A DNA stretch of 64,000 nucleotides from Cheilinus undulatus (lineage: Eukaryota; Chordata; Actinopteri; Labriformes; Labridae). The stretch lies in the NCBI RefSeq assembly GCF_018320785.1, contig NC_054881.1, forward strand, positions 29,342,947-29,406,946, read 5' to 3'. The position numbers and the translations under genes were made by a program. This document shows positions 21,961-33,740 of this stretch, one piece after another. Each line of letters opens with the position of its first letter. Positions within the stretch are counted from its first letter, which is position 1. Under the pieces are notes generated by a model. It had not been told where the DNA came from, searched no databases, and worked only from the letters and a program-made list of their open reading frames with translations.

Positions 21961-24639
21961 GAGTGCACTGACGTTAACAACCAATCACTGTAGCATTGTA
22001 AATTTGATGGAAAAAAGGCAAACTTTTCATGTTCTTTTGATTTTAATCGTTTTATACATCCAAAAGAGACACACCATCCATGATTCATTATTGGCAGCCT
22101 CTCTATCTCTTCCCCCTTGGGCACTTTCATTTGCATGCGGAGACGTGCAGCAGTACTGCGTCCATAATCGCTGAATACATCAACTGGTGTGTCGATTTTC
22201 CTGTTTCAAAGTTTACTCTTGTCGCTTTACAATATTGTGAAAGGGTCCAATGCTGCTGCTTTTATTCCGAACTTTCATGATGTCACCTACAAGAAGCCTC
22301 CTAAGCATGCTCACAGGCAATGAAAAAGTGTGTATGGGGAGCAAAAAGTTTCATTTTTGCTACAGCAGATTGCTTTCATGAACAGCTGGAAATAAGGCTG
22401 ATAATGTACACTACAAAAATATACATTTTAGCATGTATTAGTCTTATTTGGGTGTTCCCAAATGGTGTAGCATTGCGAATTTGAACAGCAATGCAGTATT
22501 ACTACAAACGGTGACTGAAGATACAGAGAAAACTTTGCATGTATATGAAGATGGTGTGCCTAGAGATTTTGGCTTGAACTTATGTGTGACTTGGATTTGA
22601 AAATAAATAAATAAAATCGCTGCGTTAGCCCATAGTAGCTGAACTAAACAGCCTCTGCTGTTCATGAAGTCCTCCACTGTTGTATTTATATCTGATATCC
22701 ATTATCCGTCCTTCAGCGGTTTTCAGCTCTGGGAAGATGAAAAGTTCAGCTCCTCCTTCTTTACCTTTGGTATCGTATCGTCTGGTCCCATGAGCACATA
22801 GCCTCAGCATACTAGCTTCTGTTGAAAGCTTGACAGGCCTCCCATGAATAGTGTCCAGCTGTTAAAGTAGGATTAGACAACGGCTGCTTCAGGGAGGGGC
22901 TTAGTGAAGAGTCAACTGTTATTCGGAATAAATTTATAGGTAAATAATAATAATAACTTGGCTTAATGACAAAATTAATGTCAAAGAAGCCACCTCTGTC
23001 AAGCCATTACGGCTTTGTGGTCCAACATAAGGATAAAAAATCCTTCTGCAGAAATGATCAGTCTCAAAATTGTTGTCTTTTGCTAATGTTGTTTGTACTG
23101 AGAGATAGGTTGAGGCCTATTTAAAGTTTATAGTAGCATTTTAATGGAAAAAGTGGTAGTTATGAGATTACAAAGAAGTAAAAGTTAAGACAGAAAATGA
23201 AACCTAAAGATTGAACTGGTCTGCTTTTGGATTCTTGATTCAAATTCTTCAGAAATTAATATATTATTATCATTATTATATTTTTTAAAAATATATTTAT
23301 CATCTTAAAATAAAAACTACTTAAACTGTTGCAAATTTGCTCTACAGATAGGCTGTTCAAATACATTTGAAGTTTGAATTTAGATTCAAAAATGCCTCAG
23401 CCACTTTTTAAGAGTTATTTTCATTCTGGAAAATAAATTAATATAGTTATAACAATTGGATCTTCAAAGCCAAAACTTCATTTTTTTTGGGGGGGGGATA
23501 ACATCTTCAAAGCCCAAACTGTATTTCTGCTGGGTAAACGATTAGGATTCTTCTTTCAGGAAGAATGATGAGAGAGGCTGATGTAAGCTTGCAGGGATGA
23601 AGCAGCAAATTGCACACTGTAACCCTATTACCAGCCTATACTCACTCAAGATAGCACCCTGAAGGACCTCCATCTTCATTTCTGCTGACTTCCTGTACAG
23701 CCAGAAGGGATGAGGGAGGAGCACCCTCCTGTGGAAAGAGAGGGGAGGACTCCTTTTCACTGAGGGGACGGCTTACTGCAGTCTGTATATGTAACAGAAA
23801 AAAAGATGTATATTTCTAAGTCATTGAGATGTTTAAAACACTAAAGCAGCAAATGCGTTGAGAACTTGATTTATTGTCCCAAATAAATTGCCTTCCTGAA
23901 TTTCTTATTTATCACATACTGAGCTTTAGCTATTGAAAGAAATCCCATGTGCATTTGTATGTTCCCAGAAATTTTCAGTAAAATGCTTTTCAAGGGCTCT
24001 GTGTTATAATCATGATTTCAAAAAAACAAGAAGCATCCTCAGACTAAAGAAAAAATACAGTTCACATTAACACATTTGTTAATTTCTAATGATTGAATGT
24101 AGTTAAATTGCTTAATACAACAGAAAATAACCTGCAAATTATACTAATTTTGCTGAGAATGTCCATATCTTCTAACATATCTTCTTCAACCACTGTGACG
24201 TGTGTCACATGTTTTTAGATGAATAAATAAATCTGATATTAAAAGAAATGTCCACAAAGTCCAATAAACAATGTTTAACTTTTCACTCACAGTTGGGGAA
24301 AATTAAACTCAGAAGACTATTGAATAGCTTCAAGGCAAGTTTTCATCCTTGAAGATCTCTGCTATGAATAAATGTAGCTATACGTCGATTATGGCTGGAA
24401 GTTTTTCATCTTGATTTTTCTAATCATACTGCAAAGATAGGTCAGTATTTTAGCATGTGATGTTCTCTTCTGCCTGCAATAAAAGTATCAACAGGGCATA
24501 TTTAATCACCTGGCATAACTTGTTTCTAGTAACTCCTCGTCTTTGTCATTAGTTATGTTTCATCTTTGGATGTGTTTGAGTTGTGTGTGATCAGGGTGTT
24601 TAAGTTTAGAGCAATGCAGTGATTTGTTAACCTTGCAAA
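21961..24639. other. Intergenic DNA, no gene seen
   Basis: Overlapping short open frames at 22444-22810 (minus) were examined; none shows a known domain or clean splice context. A G-run of nine lies near 23489. The rest is AT-rich. Confidence 0.4.
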
Positions 24640-25110
24640 GCAGATGGATATGCCTGTTACCAATCAGCGACGAGGGGCAGTACTTTAAGGCGCGGCGCAG
24701 TCATGACGTGTGCAAGCAGCAACAAGAGGCTGGCGCAATTATGGCAGAGAGACTAACGTGGATGCTGCTGAAGTTACGCTAGTTTCATCAGAACTTGACA
24801 ACATTTCTTCATTAAAAGAAGAATGAAGAACAGCATTGAGTTGTTTTTCCTTTCAAAAATAACAAAAGTCAAGTACTGACATGTCTAGAGTCACCATGGT
24901 TCACCTTATTTCTTGGTAGCTGCGCACGTGCACCTCGGTCACGGCTACGTCATGTGTTTTGTTGCTCTGATTGGCCCACAAAAATGTGACAGACAGAACG
25001 TTCATCCAGTCACACTGAGTTTTTTTCAAAATCCTCTGCCCTTTCCTAAATGCTTAGTATTGAAGGTTCTCCAGATGGATGCATGAAACTAACCCATCTG
25101 GCGTGTCAGG
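24640..25110. other. CpG-richer island, possibly a MITE
   Basis: CpG and GC rise sharply against the neighbours (for example GGCGCGGCGCAGTCATGACG near 24690 and GCGCACGTGCACCTCGGTC near 24921). CAATCAGCG on one side and GATTGGCCC on the other give inverted CCAAT-like motifs. It could be an old mobile element or a regulatory island. No exon can be attached. Confidence 0.35.
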
Positions 25111-26171
25111 TTAGTGATTTGTTTGGAAGAACACAAAGCTATCAGGGTTAATGCTTCAGATGTCAGCCAACATCAGGTTTTATTTCATTAAAGGGCTAAA
25201 GAAAGGAGGACTGGTTTTTGACAGTGACAGTTCTTATCACAAATTATTATTATTTTTTTTAAACTGAAAGCCAGCTGGTGTTCAGCTGTATGCATTCCCC
25301 AATGAAGACTCAAGGCTGAGTAATACTTCTTCAGAAACCCATCTGACAAAAATAAAACTCAGAGTGGGGCAAATAGCAGATTGAAATCAAAATGCTACAG
25401 TGATCTGATACTTTCCATAAGTAGTGCTAACTAGCTAAAGTTAGCTAATCAACATCCCTCTATACTTTGATGGGGAAGAATTACTTGCCCTTCACTTGTC
25501 AAACACCAGCATTATTCACTCAAACAGCAACATATATAATGCTTTCTGTGCTTTTTGTTGACACAGCCTGACACATAAACAGTTCAGTGATCAAGTTCTG
25601 AATTAAAATGATTAAAAAGTCTGAGCAGCAGCTCCACATGGTCACTGGTAGCTGCCACTGTCCTAAACTCTTTTTGCCCTCCAAGCCTATGCACAAGTCA
25701 GACTGAAAGCTATGACCACTGTAATTCTTGGAACATGTGTTTGAATTGTCAGTGATTTTGTAAGAAGAGTCAGATTGTTGTGAAAAAGTTAAATACAGAA
25801 ATTTTCATAATATTTAAATTTATGAGACAGCATCCCAGTATTCCTTATTGCGTGTGAAGAGATCAAATCAGAAACTGTAAGGATGTGGATTTGTCACTGG
25901 TGACTTCTGATTAACTGAGTTTCTTAAAGACTATGCGAGTTGTGCTGAGTCATTTATCTTTCCTTGACTCACGTGTTTGAACCGTAAAATTTATGACCAT
26001 TACTACCTGGATTTCTAGGGCAAGCTGAAGGCAGTGTGGTGATGGGTGGGTCACTTTTGGTGGCTTGTTTTGTTTACAGATTTTAGTACTGTGCCATTTA
26101 GGAAAGACTGGTGCTTTGAAATGCTTATTTACTTGTTTGAAATGTTGAGTCTATGACAGTAGCCCTGCTGA
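25111..26171. other. Intergenic DNA, no gene seen
   Basis: AT-rich, with no recognisable exon or repeat end. Confidence 0.4.
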
Positions 26172-26400
26172 GTAGGGCTGCACCATAAAGCACAATTTTC
26201 TCAATATTACAAAAATTCTCAAAAATACATATTTTATGCAAATAAGAAATGCTTTCACTCAGCATGCCAACATTTTACACACTGTCATACAATTTTAGGG
26301 CTGAATTTAACATCATACAGCTACTTAGATTAAATTTACGAAAATATTGTGTATACCGTGTATCGGGATATAGCAAAAATATATCGGCATATCAACTTTA
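26172..26400 (+). mobile_element. hAT-like fragment ('tagggctgcac' type)
   Basis: Begins TAGGGCTGCACCATAAAG, and further on has TATCGGGATATAGCAAAAAT and ATATCGGCATAT, typical of a common fish hAT-type MITE. It is interrupted by, or joined to, the Tc1 fragment that follows. Confidence 0.6.
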
Positions 26401-26424
26401 GGCCATAGGCCTAACTTTACCTTT

Positions 26425-26820
26425 AGGCCTAACTTGAACCCTATTGAACATATCTGGAGAGAACTGAAAATGGCTGACCACCAATGGTCTCCATCCAGCA
26501 TGGCTAAACTTGAGAGGATTTGCAAAGTAGAATGGCAGAAAATCCCCCCACCCAGGTGTGTAAAGCTTGTTTGTTCTCCAGGCTGTGATTGCTGCCAAAG
26601 GTGCTTCAACGAAGTACTGAGTAAAGGATGCTTGTATCGATGTGATATTTCAGTTCTTTTATTTCTAATAAAATGGCAAAAATGTCTAAAATTCTGTTTG
26701 CACTTTGTCATTTTGGGGTACTAGGTGTAGATTAATGAGAGAGAAAAAAAAAACAAACAAACAATTGTAGCATCAAGCTGCAACATAACAAGACTGAAAA
26801 AACTCTCTGAATACACTGTA
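26425..26820 (+). mobile_element. Tc1-like transposon, 3' end with C-terminal transposase remnant
   Basis: An in-frame C-terminal block reads NLNPIEHIWRELKMADHQW (Glu of the DDE triad retained). A degraded tail then follows: AAAGGTGCTTCAACGAAGTA, GATATTTCAGTTCTTTTATTT, TGCACTTTGTCATTTTGGGG. The right terminus is TCTGAATACACTGTA (26806-26820). The 5' part, including the first two Asp residues, is missing. The family is different from the one at 7374. Confidence 0.88.
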
Positions 26821-27990
26821 TATCCCATTAGAAGAAGTGTAATGTAAAACTAGGAGACATTGCTATCAACTTCATAATGATATCAGCCTTTAAGATATTG
26901 TAGTTTCACTCAGGCAATGGAATATGAAAACAAAAAGAAGAGGGCTCTATTGCTTAGAACTTCATTATTTTCTTCAGACATGAAATATAGCTTATCATAC
27001 ACTTTGATTTAATATTTATGCCAAGGGAGTTTTAAGTCATTGGAGGCAGATTTTCACGCTGACATAAAATATAATCAACGTCTTCCTTGGGGTCAGGAAA
27101 CCTATGATCTAAGATCTCATGATACCATTCTGTCATAAAAATGTAAAGCTTAGTGATGATCACTGCAATCTGACAGATATAATCTGTTCATGGCATGTTA
27201 CATTCAGCAGACTGAATAAAATAGCAACTGCCTGCACATCATTTTTTAGCTGAATAGGAGATGGCGAATCAAGATTGACTGGTGAGATTTGCACTGTTGC
27301 ACTCCCACAATAGCTGAGTGGCTGGTTTCTAACGATTAGTGAAATCAAGATCTGAAATATTAAATCTATTTTGCAGCTGGCTCAATGGGGGTATTGAAGC
27401 GAGAGATTTGTGCTTTCTGCCATGTTTTCACTACCAGGCTGCAATCCAAGGCTCAAACAGGAGTGGTGCAGAGATAAGCGCAGCTGTGGGTTTTAGCTCC
27501 TGTGGCTTCTGCCAGGGGGTGCTTTAGTGTCTTCAGTATGGGTCAAAGCAACAGCAAGGACACCTGAGACTCTGCAGTTGTAGGAGCTGCAACAGGATGT
27601 AGTACTAGAACATGCCAACCTGTCTTTCATCACATATCTGACACAAAAGTTTTAAAACCTCCAGGTTTTGTGCTGGGTCATCATAGCACCTCACCTATTA
27701 GGACTGAAACTTATGCACCATTTTTGAGATTTTTAAGGTCATACAGTATGTGGGTCAATGGACTAACTAAATGGTCACAGTCGACAGACAATTTTGTATA
27801 TTTTATGGGGAAACCCGATGACCGTTCTTAACAGGCATTCCTATTTCTGTTCACAGCTGATCCCAGTTATCAGCTCCCAGCTTCCACAGCCAATCACAGA
27901 TCTTTCTCTCAACATAGGGGTGTATTCATGCATGACATACTTCTCACTGATCCCATCTTGCATTAATGCTGATGTATTAATAACTGCTGC
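26821..27990. other. Intergenic DNA, no gene seen
   Basis: No exon or RNA gene recognised. Open frames near 27339-27527 and 27794-28006 lack known domains; the latter runs into a repeat. Confidence 0.4.
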
Positions 27991-27996
27991 TGCTGG

Positions 27997-28082
27997 CAAA
28001 GCTTAACCTCCACCACCCCAGCCTCCTCCTTTATAGCATAAAGTGTGTTGCTCCCTCATATTGACATGCATGCTACTATGCT
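27997..28082 (+). repeat. Segment shared with the hAT element at 43714
   Basis: CCTCC(A/T)CCACCCCAG, CTCCTTTATAGC(A/T)TAAAG, TTG(C/T) and CATGCTACTATG occur in the same order as at 44105-44182. This is therefore an isolated scrap of the same non-autonomous hAT family. Confidence 0.65.
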
Positions 28083-28084
28083 AA

Positions 28085-28185
28085 TATTTACTTAAGTAAA
28101 ATTTACTCAAAAGTACAAGTACATGAAATAAAACAACTACTTAATCACAGTATTTTGAGTAAATGTAATTAGGAACTTTTCACCC
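28085..28185 (+). repeat. Fish repeat with 'ttgagtaaatgtaattag' end
   Basis: TTACTTAAGTAAAATTTACTCAAAAGTACAAGTAC and then TATTTTGAGTAAATGTAATTAG are typical of an abundant fish MITE whose ends read 'agtactt...'. Only one end is clear. Confidence 0.45.
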
Positions 28186-28279
28186 CGATATCGAGGTCGG
28201 GTTTTTTGAGTTCAAATTTCTGTGTTATCCAACGGTTAGATGTGTTTCTTATAGGAGGGATCTGGATCTGCTTTCTCAG

Positions 28280-28306
28280 TTTTTTTGTTTGTTTGTTTGT
28301 TTGTTT
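28280..28306. repeat. (TTTG)n microsatellite
   Basis: A T run followed by five TTTG-type units. Confidence 0.9.
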
Positions 28307-29204
28307 AAATCCAGCCTAATCTGAAAAACTTAGGCAACACTTTGCATGTTTTTTTCATGTAGATTAACCAGATTAACCTTTGTAAAAACAACTAATTTTT
28401 ATTAGTTCAAGAACAAAATGTCTAAGTAACATTTGTTAAAATATTTTTGGTAGATTGAACGTAATTAGTGTTGTTTTGAATTACTTTGTTTTTCTTAGAA
28501 ATACATGTCATTTGAAATACATTCAATGTGCAACACGAACTTTTTTCTACATCTGAGTTATAGAAATAACTTAAGCTTGTGTTATTCTTGTTTCCCTTCC
28601 AGTACACACATACTTTACTCTTGAAGTAGAAGATACATGTTGCTTAACATTTTCTCAGTTTTACCAGTTTATTGAGGTTGTCTCAACTAGCTGAAGTCAA
28701 AACAGTCAAACTTATTTCCAGGAAGTTCTCTCTTCACTCATGGTGTAAAAGTGTTGAACATCAAAAACAACAATAATCTATCAGAAACGTTAGCAATGGA
28801 TTCCCAGCAGTGATCTCTGTTCAACATATATCTTCTAAACTCACATGAACACATTTAAACACATCCAAACACACATAAACCCTCTGCCCCAGAGCACCAT
28901 GGGAAACTCTGCCTCCATATCCCCAGATTTGAATTCTACCAATCTGATCCACCATGATTGCAATGTCCTCAGTCATCAGTTCAGCTATTCCTAACTGTTA
29001 GAAAAGCTATTTATCACTAATTTGAAAATACCCACAATGTACCACAGGGGACGCTGATTCATGGGTAATGTAGTATTTTGTAGTTTTGAAATACAGAATA
29101 GAAATGAGTAAAATAACAAGATCAGGCTTAGTTATGTGGATAAAATTAGGAAGGTTTGCTTACATTACCTGAATTATTCTTGATTAGGAAAAAAATATTA
29201 CACT
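28307..29204. other. AT-rich intergenic DNA
   Basis: No gene. It contains an inverted scrap of the 'ttttgcaccatgagtga' repeat near 28735-28755. Confidence 0.4.
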
Positions 29205-29283
29205 CTCTTGCTCTTGCTGTGTAAAGCACCTTGTAAACAACTGTTTTTAAAAGTGCTATATAAATAAAATTATTATTATTTTT
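29205..29283 (+). mobile_element. LINE/SINE 3' tail ('gtgctatataaataaaattattatt')
   Basis: GTAAAGCACCTTGTAAACAACTG and then AAAGTGCTATATAAATAAAA ending in (ATT)n is a classic 3' end of fish retroposons. Only the tail is present. Confidence 0.7.
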
Positions 29284-30740
29284 TAAAAACAAAATGAAAT
29301 GATTTCTTCTGATATTTAGGTGTATTTGTGTAAACCTAGAAAAGTGGATTTTTATTGTTGATATCACAGATAATTACTTTTGCCTGGATTAATTTTTCTC
29401 AGTGTACGGTGCATACCATTATGTGTGACTTTAAAGTGACATCTTCTTCAAACTGGTAGAAGAAAGTTGATAGATTTAGCACAGAACTGTATGAAAAGGA
29501 CTTATTAGTATATCCAATATAAGGTGAAACAATCAAGCTTGCAGTAAATGTGGAGGTTTTTGGAGAAAGACAAAATGGAAATCTTAATGCACAGCAATTA
29601 GTGCTTGTCAAACTCTAAATCATATGAATCAAACATGTCTAAAATGTAGGAAAATGCCTGTTATCAGGCATCCATTAAAATGTCTCTGACCTTCCAACAG
29701 AAACCTCTTATTGGCACCTAAATGAGCAAACATTGCTTTGTTGAAATATTGCCTAAATTGAATTGAGAATGAGACAAAAAGTGTTGTATGCTTGTTGAGG
29801 CATTCATGGAAAAATGGAATAATTTCAAGATGAACTGGAATAATGTCATTTTTCAAAAAATCTCAACTGTTAAAGTTTTATGTGCATGCATTAAAATAAA
29901 GTCAGCAGAGCAGAGAGGGAAGACTGCAGATGGATGTTCTGACACCTTTATTTCTGTGCTATGAATCTCTTTAAAAGAATTAAATCAGTAACAGGAAAAC
30001 TGATGGGTAGAAAGCCTGACATGTAGCCACGGACTCAAAGGTAATTATATCATGTGAACATATATATGAAATAAAACAGGAAATGCATGTTATATCTAGA
30101 GAGGCTCTCCTTAAATACTGATGTAAATCAAAAACAAGCTTTCTTATGTTAATGAGTTTCTATACAAAGGAACCTTTGGTGAACCCATATGCCTGCATTC
30201 TCTTTTACTTTTGAATCATGTACACACATCCACACATCCGGCATAAGCTTCCCTAAAGTTCATATGTGGAGCAGTGGAACTGTGAAGAGTGATGCATAAA
30301 TGAAATTCCCTAGAGCCATTTGTAAGTACACTAATGTATGATGTATAATGTAGTGTATCTAATAAATAATGTACCATCATATAGATATGAAACATATCTA
30401 TATACCCGCCCTCGCTTTAGAATGGAAAACAGCAAAATTATTCACTCCTATAATGTTATGGTAAAACACAAGTCACTAAATGAGCTACTTTTCAGGATAT
30501 TTAGAGCAGAGCTTCATTTCTGGCAGATTTAACACACACTATGCTGTACAGTATATTTTTGGCTTACAGTGGTATTAAAGCTCTTTCTACAATACAGCAG
30601 CTAAAGTAACATCCATGCCAAGGACAATGGCACATCCATTTTTCCACTGGGAAACATTTAAAGTCATTAACTCTGACCTTAAGGCTGTTCACATATTTAT
30701 GTTATACATGAAGATCTCAGTTCTGAAAGCCTTGGTGTGT
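29284..30740. other. Intergenic DNA, no gene seen
   Basis: AT-rich. The stretch 30120-30330 is repeat-poor. Nothing else can be supported. Confidence 0.4.
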
Positions 30741-30744
30741 GGAA

Positions 30745-30985
30745 ATGGTAAATGGACTTGAGTTTGTATCGCACTTTTCTAGTCATCAGACAACTCATAG
30801 CAAATTGGGGTAAGTGTCTTTCCTTATTGGTCACATCAACATGTAGCTGCAGGGGCCATGAAGGCCAATGCGTCATCAGTATATGGATGTAGTGAAAAAG
30901 GTGAAAGGGTGTGGATGGGTAGGCGTGACCTGTGGTGTAAAAGCGCTTTGACTACAAAAAGGCTATACAAGCTTAAGTCCAAAGG
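30745..30985 (+). repeat. Fish interspersed repeat ('ggtaaatggacttg...aaaagcgctttgac')
   Basis: Opens with AATGGTAAATGGACTTGAG and GCACTTTTCTAGTCATCAGAC, and closes with AAAAGCGCTTTGACTACAAAAAGGCTATAC and AAGTCCA. This is a well-known abundant fish repeat with self-complementary ends. No coding role. Confidence 0.7.
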
Positions 30986-31094
30986 TCCACTTAAAATGGT
31001 GGTATCTACACATTCAAAGCAAGACATACAGTTGACCATGTACCATCTGAACAATATCTCCAACATGTGGGATGAGTTGCGAAAAGGTTAGGAT

Positions 31095-31297
31095 TTTTGG
31101 TAATGCAAAAGCCTGACACAGTCTTCCACACCGTCCTCCTCAACTGCCTATCCAACTACCTAGGCATTGCTTGAACAGCTCTCTCCTGGTTTCAGCCCTA
31201 CCTCTCTTACAGAAAACAGTTTGTCACCATTGGCATGTCCTGCTCTCCCCAACCCTTGTAAACCAAGGTGTGCCTCAAGGCTCTGTCCTTGGACCAC
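31095..31297 (+). mobile_element. LINE reverse-transcriptase fragment (L2/Rex-like), broken
   Basis: In changing frames the plus strand gives FHTVLLNCLS.YLGIA, TALSWFQPYLSYRKQF and then VPQGSVLGP-like blocks (about 31110-31297), which are conserved reverse-transcriptase motifs of L2/CR1-type LINEs. Stops and frameshifts make it dead. It is cut exactly in the 'GSVLGP' region by the opposite-strand LINE that starts at 31298. Confidence 0.75.
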
Positions 31298-31910
31298 CAT
31301 CCATCCATCCATCCATCTTCTTCCGCTTATCCGAGATTGCGGGGATAGCAGCCTAAGCAGGGAAGCCCAGACTTCCCTCTCTCTGACCACTTTGTCCAGC
31401 TCTTCCCGGGGGATCCCAAGGCATTCCCAGGCCAGCCAAGCGACATAGTCTCTCCGGCGTGTCCTGGGTCTTCCCCGGGGCCTCCTCCCAGTGAGACTTG
31501 CCTGGAGCACCTCACCCAAACCAGGTGCCCGAGCCACCTCATCTGGCTCCTCTCAACATGGAGGAGCAGCGGCTCTACTCCGAGTCTCTCCTGGATGGCC
31601 AAGCTTCTCACCCTGTCTCTAAGGGACAGAACAGAAACCTTACGGAGGAAACTCATTTCAGCTGCCTATATCCGTGATCTCGTTCTTTCGGTCACAACCC
31701 ACAACTCATGACCATAGGTGAGGGTAGGAACGTAGGTCGACTGGTAAATCAAGAGCTTTGCCATTTGACTCAGCTCTTTCTTCACCACGACAGAGTTTGT
31801 AGAGACCGCATCACTGCCGACGCCGCACTGATCTACCTGTCGATCTCTTATTCCATTCTTCCCCTACTCGTGAACAAGACCCCGAGATACTTAAACTCTT
31901 CTGCTATAAA
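31298..31910 (-). mobile_element. Rex3/RTE-like LINE C-terminus with (GATG)n tail
   Basis: On the minus strand: EMSFLRKVSVLSLRDRVRS..QERLGVEPLLLHVERSQMRWLGHL, then RRPRGRPRTRRRDYVAWLAWECLGIPREELDKVV, then WASLLRLL and a GATG-repeat tail (CATC units at 31298-31318 on the plus strand). The GATG tail is a trait I recall for Rex3 elements. The stretch spans two frames, so it is degraded. Assignment to Rex3 rather than another fish LINE is inferred. Confidence 0.82.
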
Positions 31911-33740
31911 AATCCAGTCTATTATTGTTAATACGCGAGCACATCAATTATCTCAGCATTACACATTAAAGAGGTTGTATTTATATACAAATGTTGAATG
32001 TTACCGCCTCTAACCAACTTTACCATTCAAAGGCCACTCCCATCCTCTCCTGCACCTGGTAGTGTTCAGGACCACTATGGTCCACCACCACACTACAGCC
32101 TGCTTCAGGGAACTCTGGAGGGGAAAAAACCTCCACCTCAGAAGATCGCTTTGAGGCAGCAGATGGGACATCACTATCACTCCTGCCTCATCTGGAAACC
32201 CCATCCTTTTCCCCTCCCTCCTCTCAGTACCAAACTATGCCTTTTTTTGTGCATTTTTCAAAAGTCTGAAGTGGGCAGATAGCTCTGAGCTGGGGGTTTA
32301 CTTGCATTTTAAAATGTTAGATTTTAATGCCAGTGAACTCGTCACCTGTGCAACTGTCGCTGTCACGTGTTTGAACTTAGCCATAGATTTATGAGGCACA
32401 TGTCACATCCTCTCTTCATGCCACACACCATGATTCTTCAGCACTCGTGGCATTTGCCCAATCAAATTTTTTGGCAGGTTACATGCTCATGCACTGTATC
32501 TGAACTTAGTTTTTTTTATCTGAGTGAAGTGAAATGGTCTTAAACTGCTCCTTATCAGGTTTTGAGGATTGATGAGTTGATCTGACCTTTTACTTATCAC
32601 TGTCCCTATTGTATTTTCTTTTATACTGCAAAGGTTTTACAGATTTCATTACCTAGAAGACAGCCCTCTCCTGATAAATTCAATACATTGCAGGATAAAA
32701 CACAGCCTTTGAAAGCTGATACCACCAAGACATCGCCCTGTCCATTCTAAAAGAGAACAACTTTAATAGTTATTCATCAGGAGAGCTTAGTTCATTTAAA
32801 GGTCAGCTATATCCCAAAACCAGATGTGTCCCAATTTGCAAATTGCAGCACCATTTCACTTAACAGATGTGAGCAGCGAAATATTTTCTACTGGGTGTAC
32901 TTTCACAGCTGGGCAGGTAATGGAGCGGTCAGGTGAATCCAGGTGAAAGTTACAAACCTTTACAGCTTTCAACCATGAATTTTAGATGCATCTTGATGGA
33001 AGCTGAAGACTAGGGAAGGGCAGATTTTCTTTTGCAGCAGGATGCCCTTATTTTTGTTAATTAACATATGTACTTTAATGTTCTGTGTCTTGCTGAATGT
33101 TAAATTCTTCCAAACAAAAGTTAAAGTGAAAAATATCCCAACCCCTGTCATGCTTCTTGTCCTTTGTGTTCACTTGTTTGACCCAAAGTGAAACTACTGT
33201 CCTTTACATGCAGTCTCTCACAGCTCCACTTGATGGCAGTAGTGTATCAGCCAAAACAGTTACAAAAGCCTCTTGTCCATTTTGCATCATTAAGTTCCTG
33301 CACAAAACACAGCACAATAAAAGCAACACTGTACCTTCTTCATAATGAACAGCAGAACGGCACTGGCCTGCAGCCCACAGGTGAGTTTGTGGCTTTGGCT
33401 TCGACTCAATCAGTTGATAGGGCCTCGTGAAACACTTTCCACAAACGCAAGCACTTCTGTAACCTTGGATAAAATATCAACAAATGATATATGCTGTTGA
33501 GAACTTAAACTGGTTGTTAGTCCTTTACCAGGACTTGCACTTTAGGTGGCAATAGGGCTCCTTAGCCTTTAACAAACCCTTTTGTATTTCCTAAATTTTC
33601 TCATTTAGGAAGAACAGATTTTTTCAAATTGTAATAATTGTACTTTGAGTCTTCTTTTGCTTTCAGAACCATAAAAGGAAATATTAATTTTATAGACTGA
33701 GCATTAATCTATAATGCAAATAGAAAATCATGCACCTCAG
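31911..33740. other. Intergenic DNA, no gene seen
   Basis: No known domain. The GC-richer stretch at 32000-32230 could be a repeat scrap but I cannot name it. Confidence 0.4.

Noticed and set aside
22444..22810. Overlapping minus-strand frames as an unannotated exon
   Set aside because: No known motif, no convincing splice sites and no second exon.
24194..24210. GTGAC...GTCAC palindrome near 24.2 kb as a binding site
   Set aside because: Short palindromes of this length are expected by chance, and no gene context supports it.
31160..31656. Minus-strand frames rich in Arg and Trp as a cellular gene
   Set aside because: They match the C-terminus of a fish LINE and sit next to its GATG tail.
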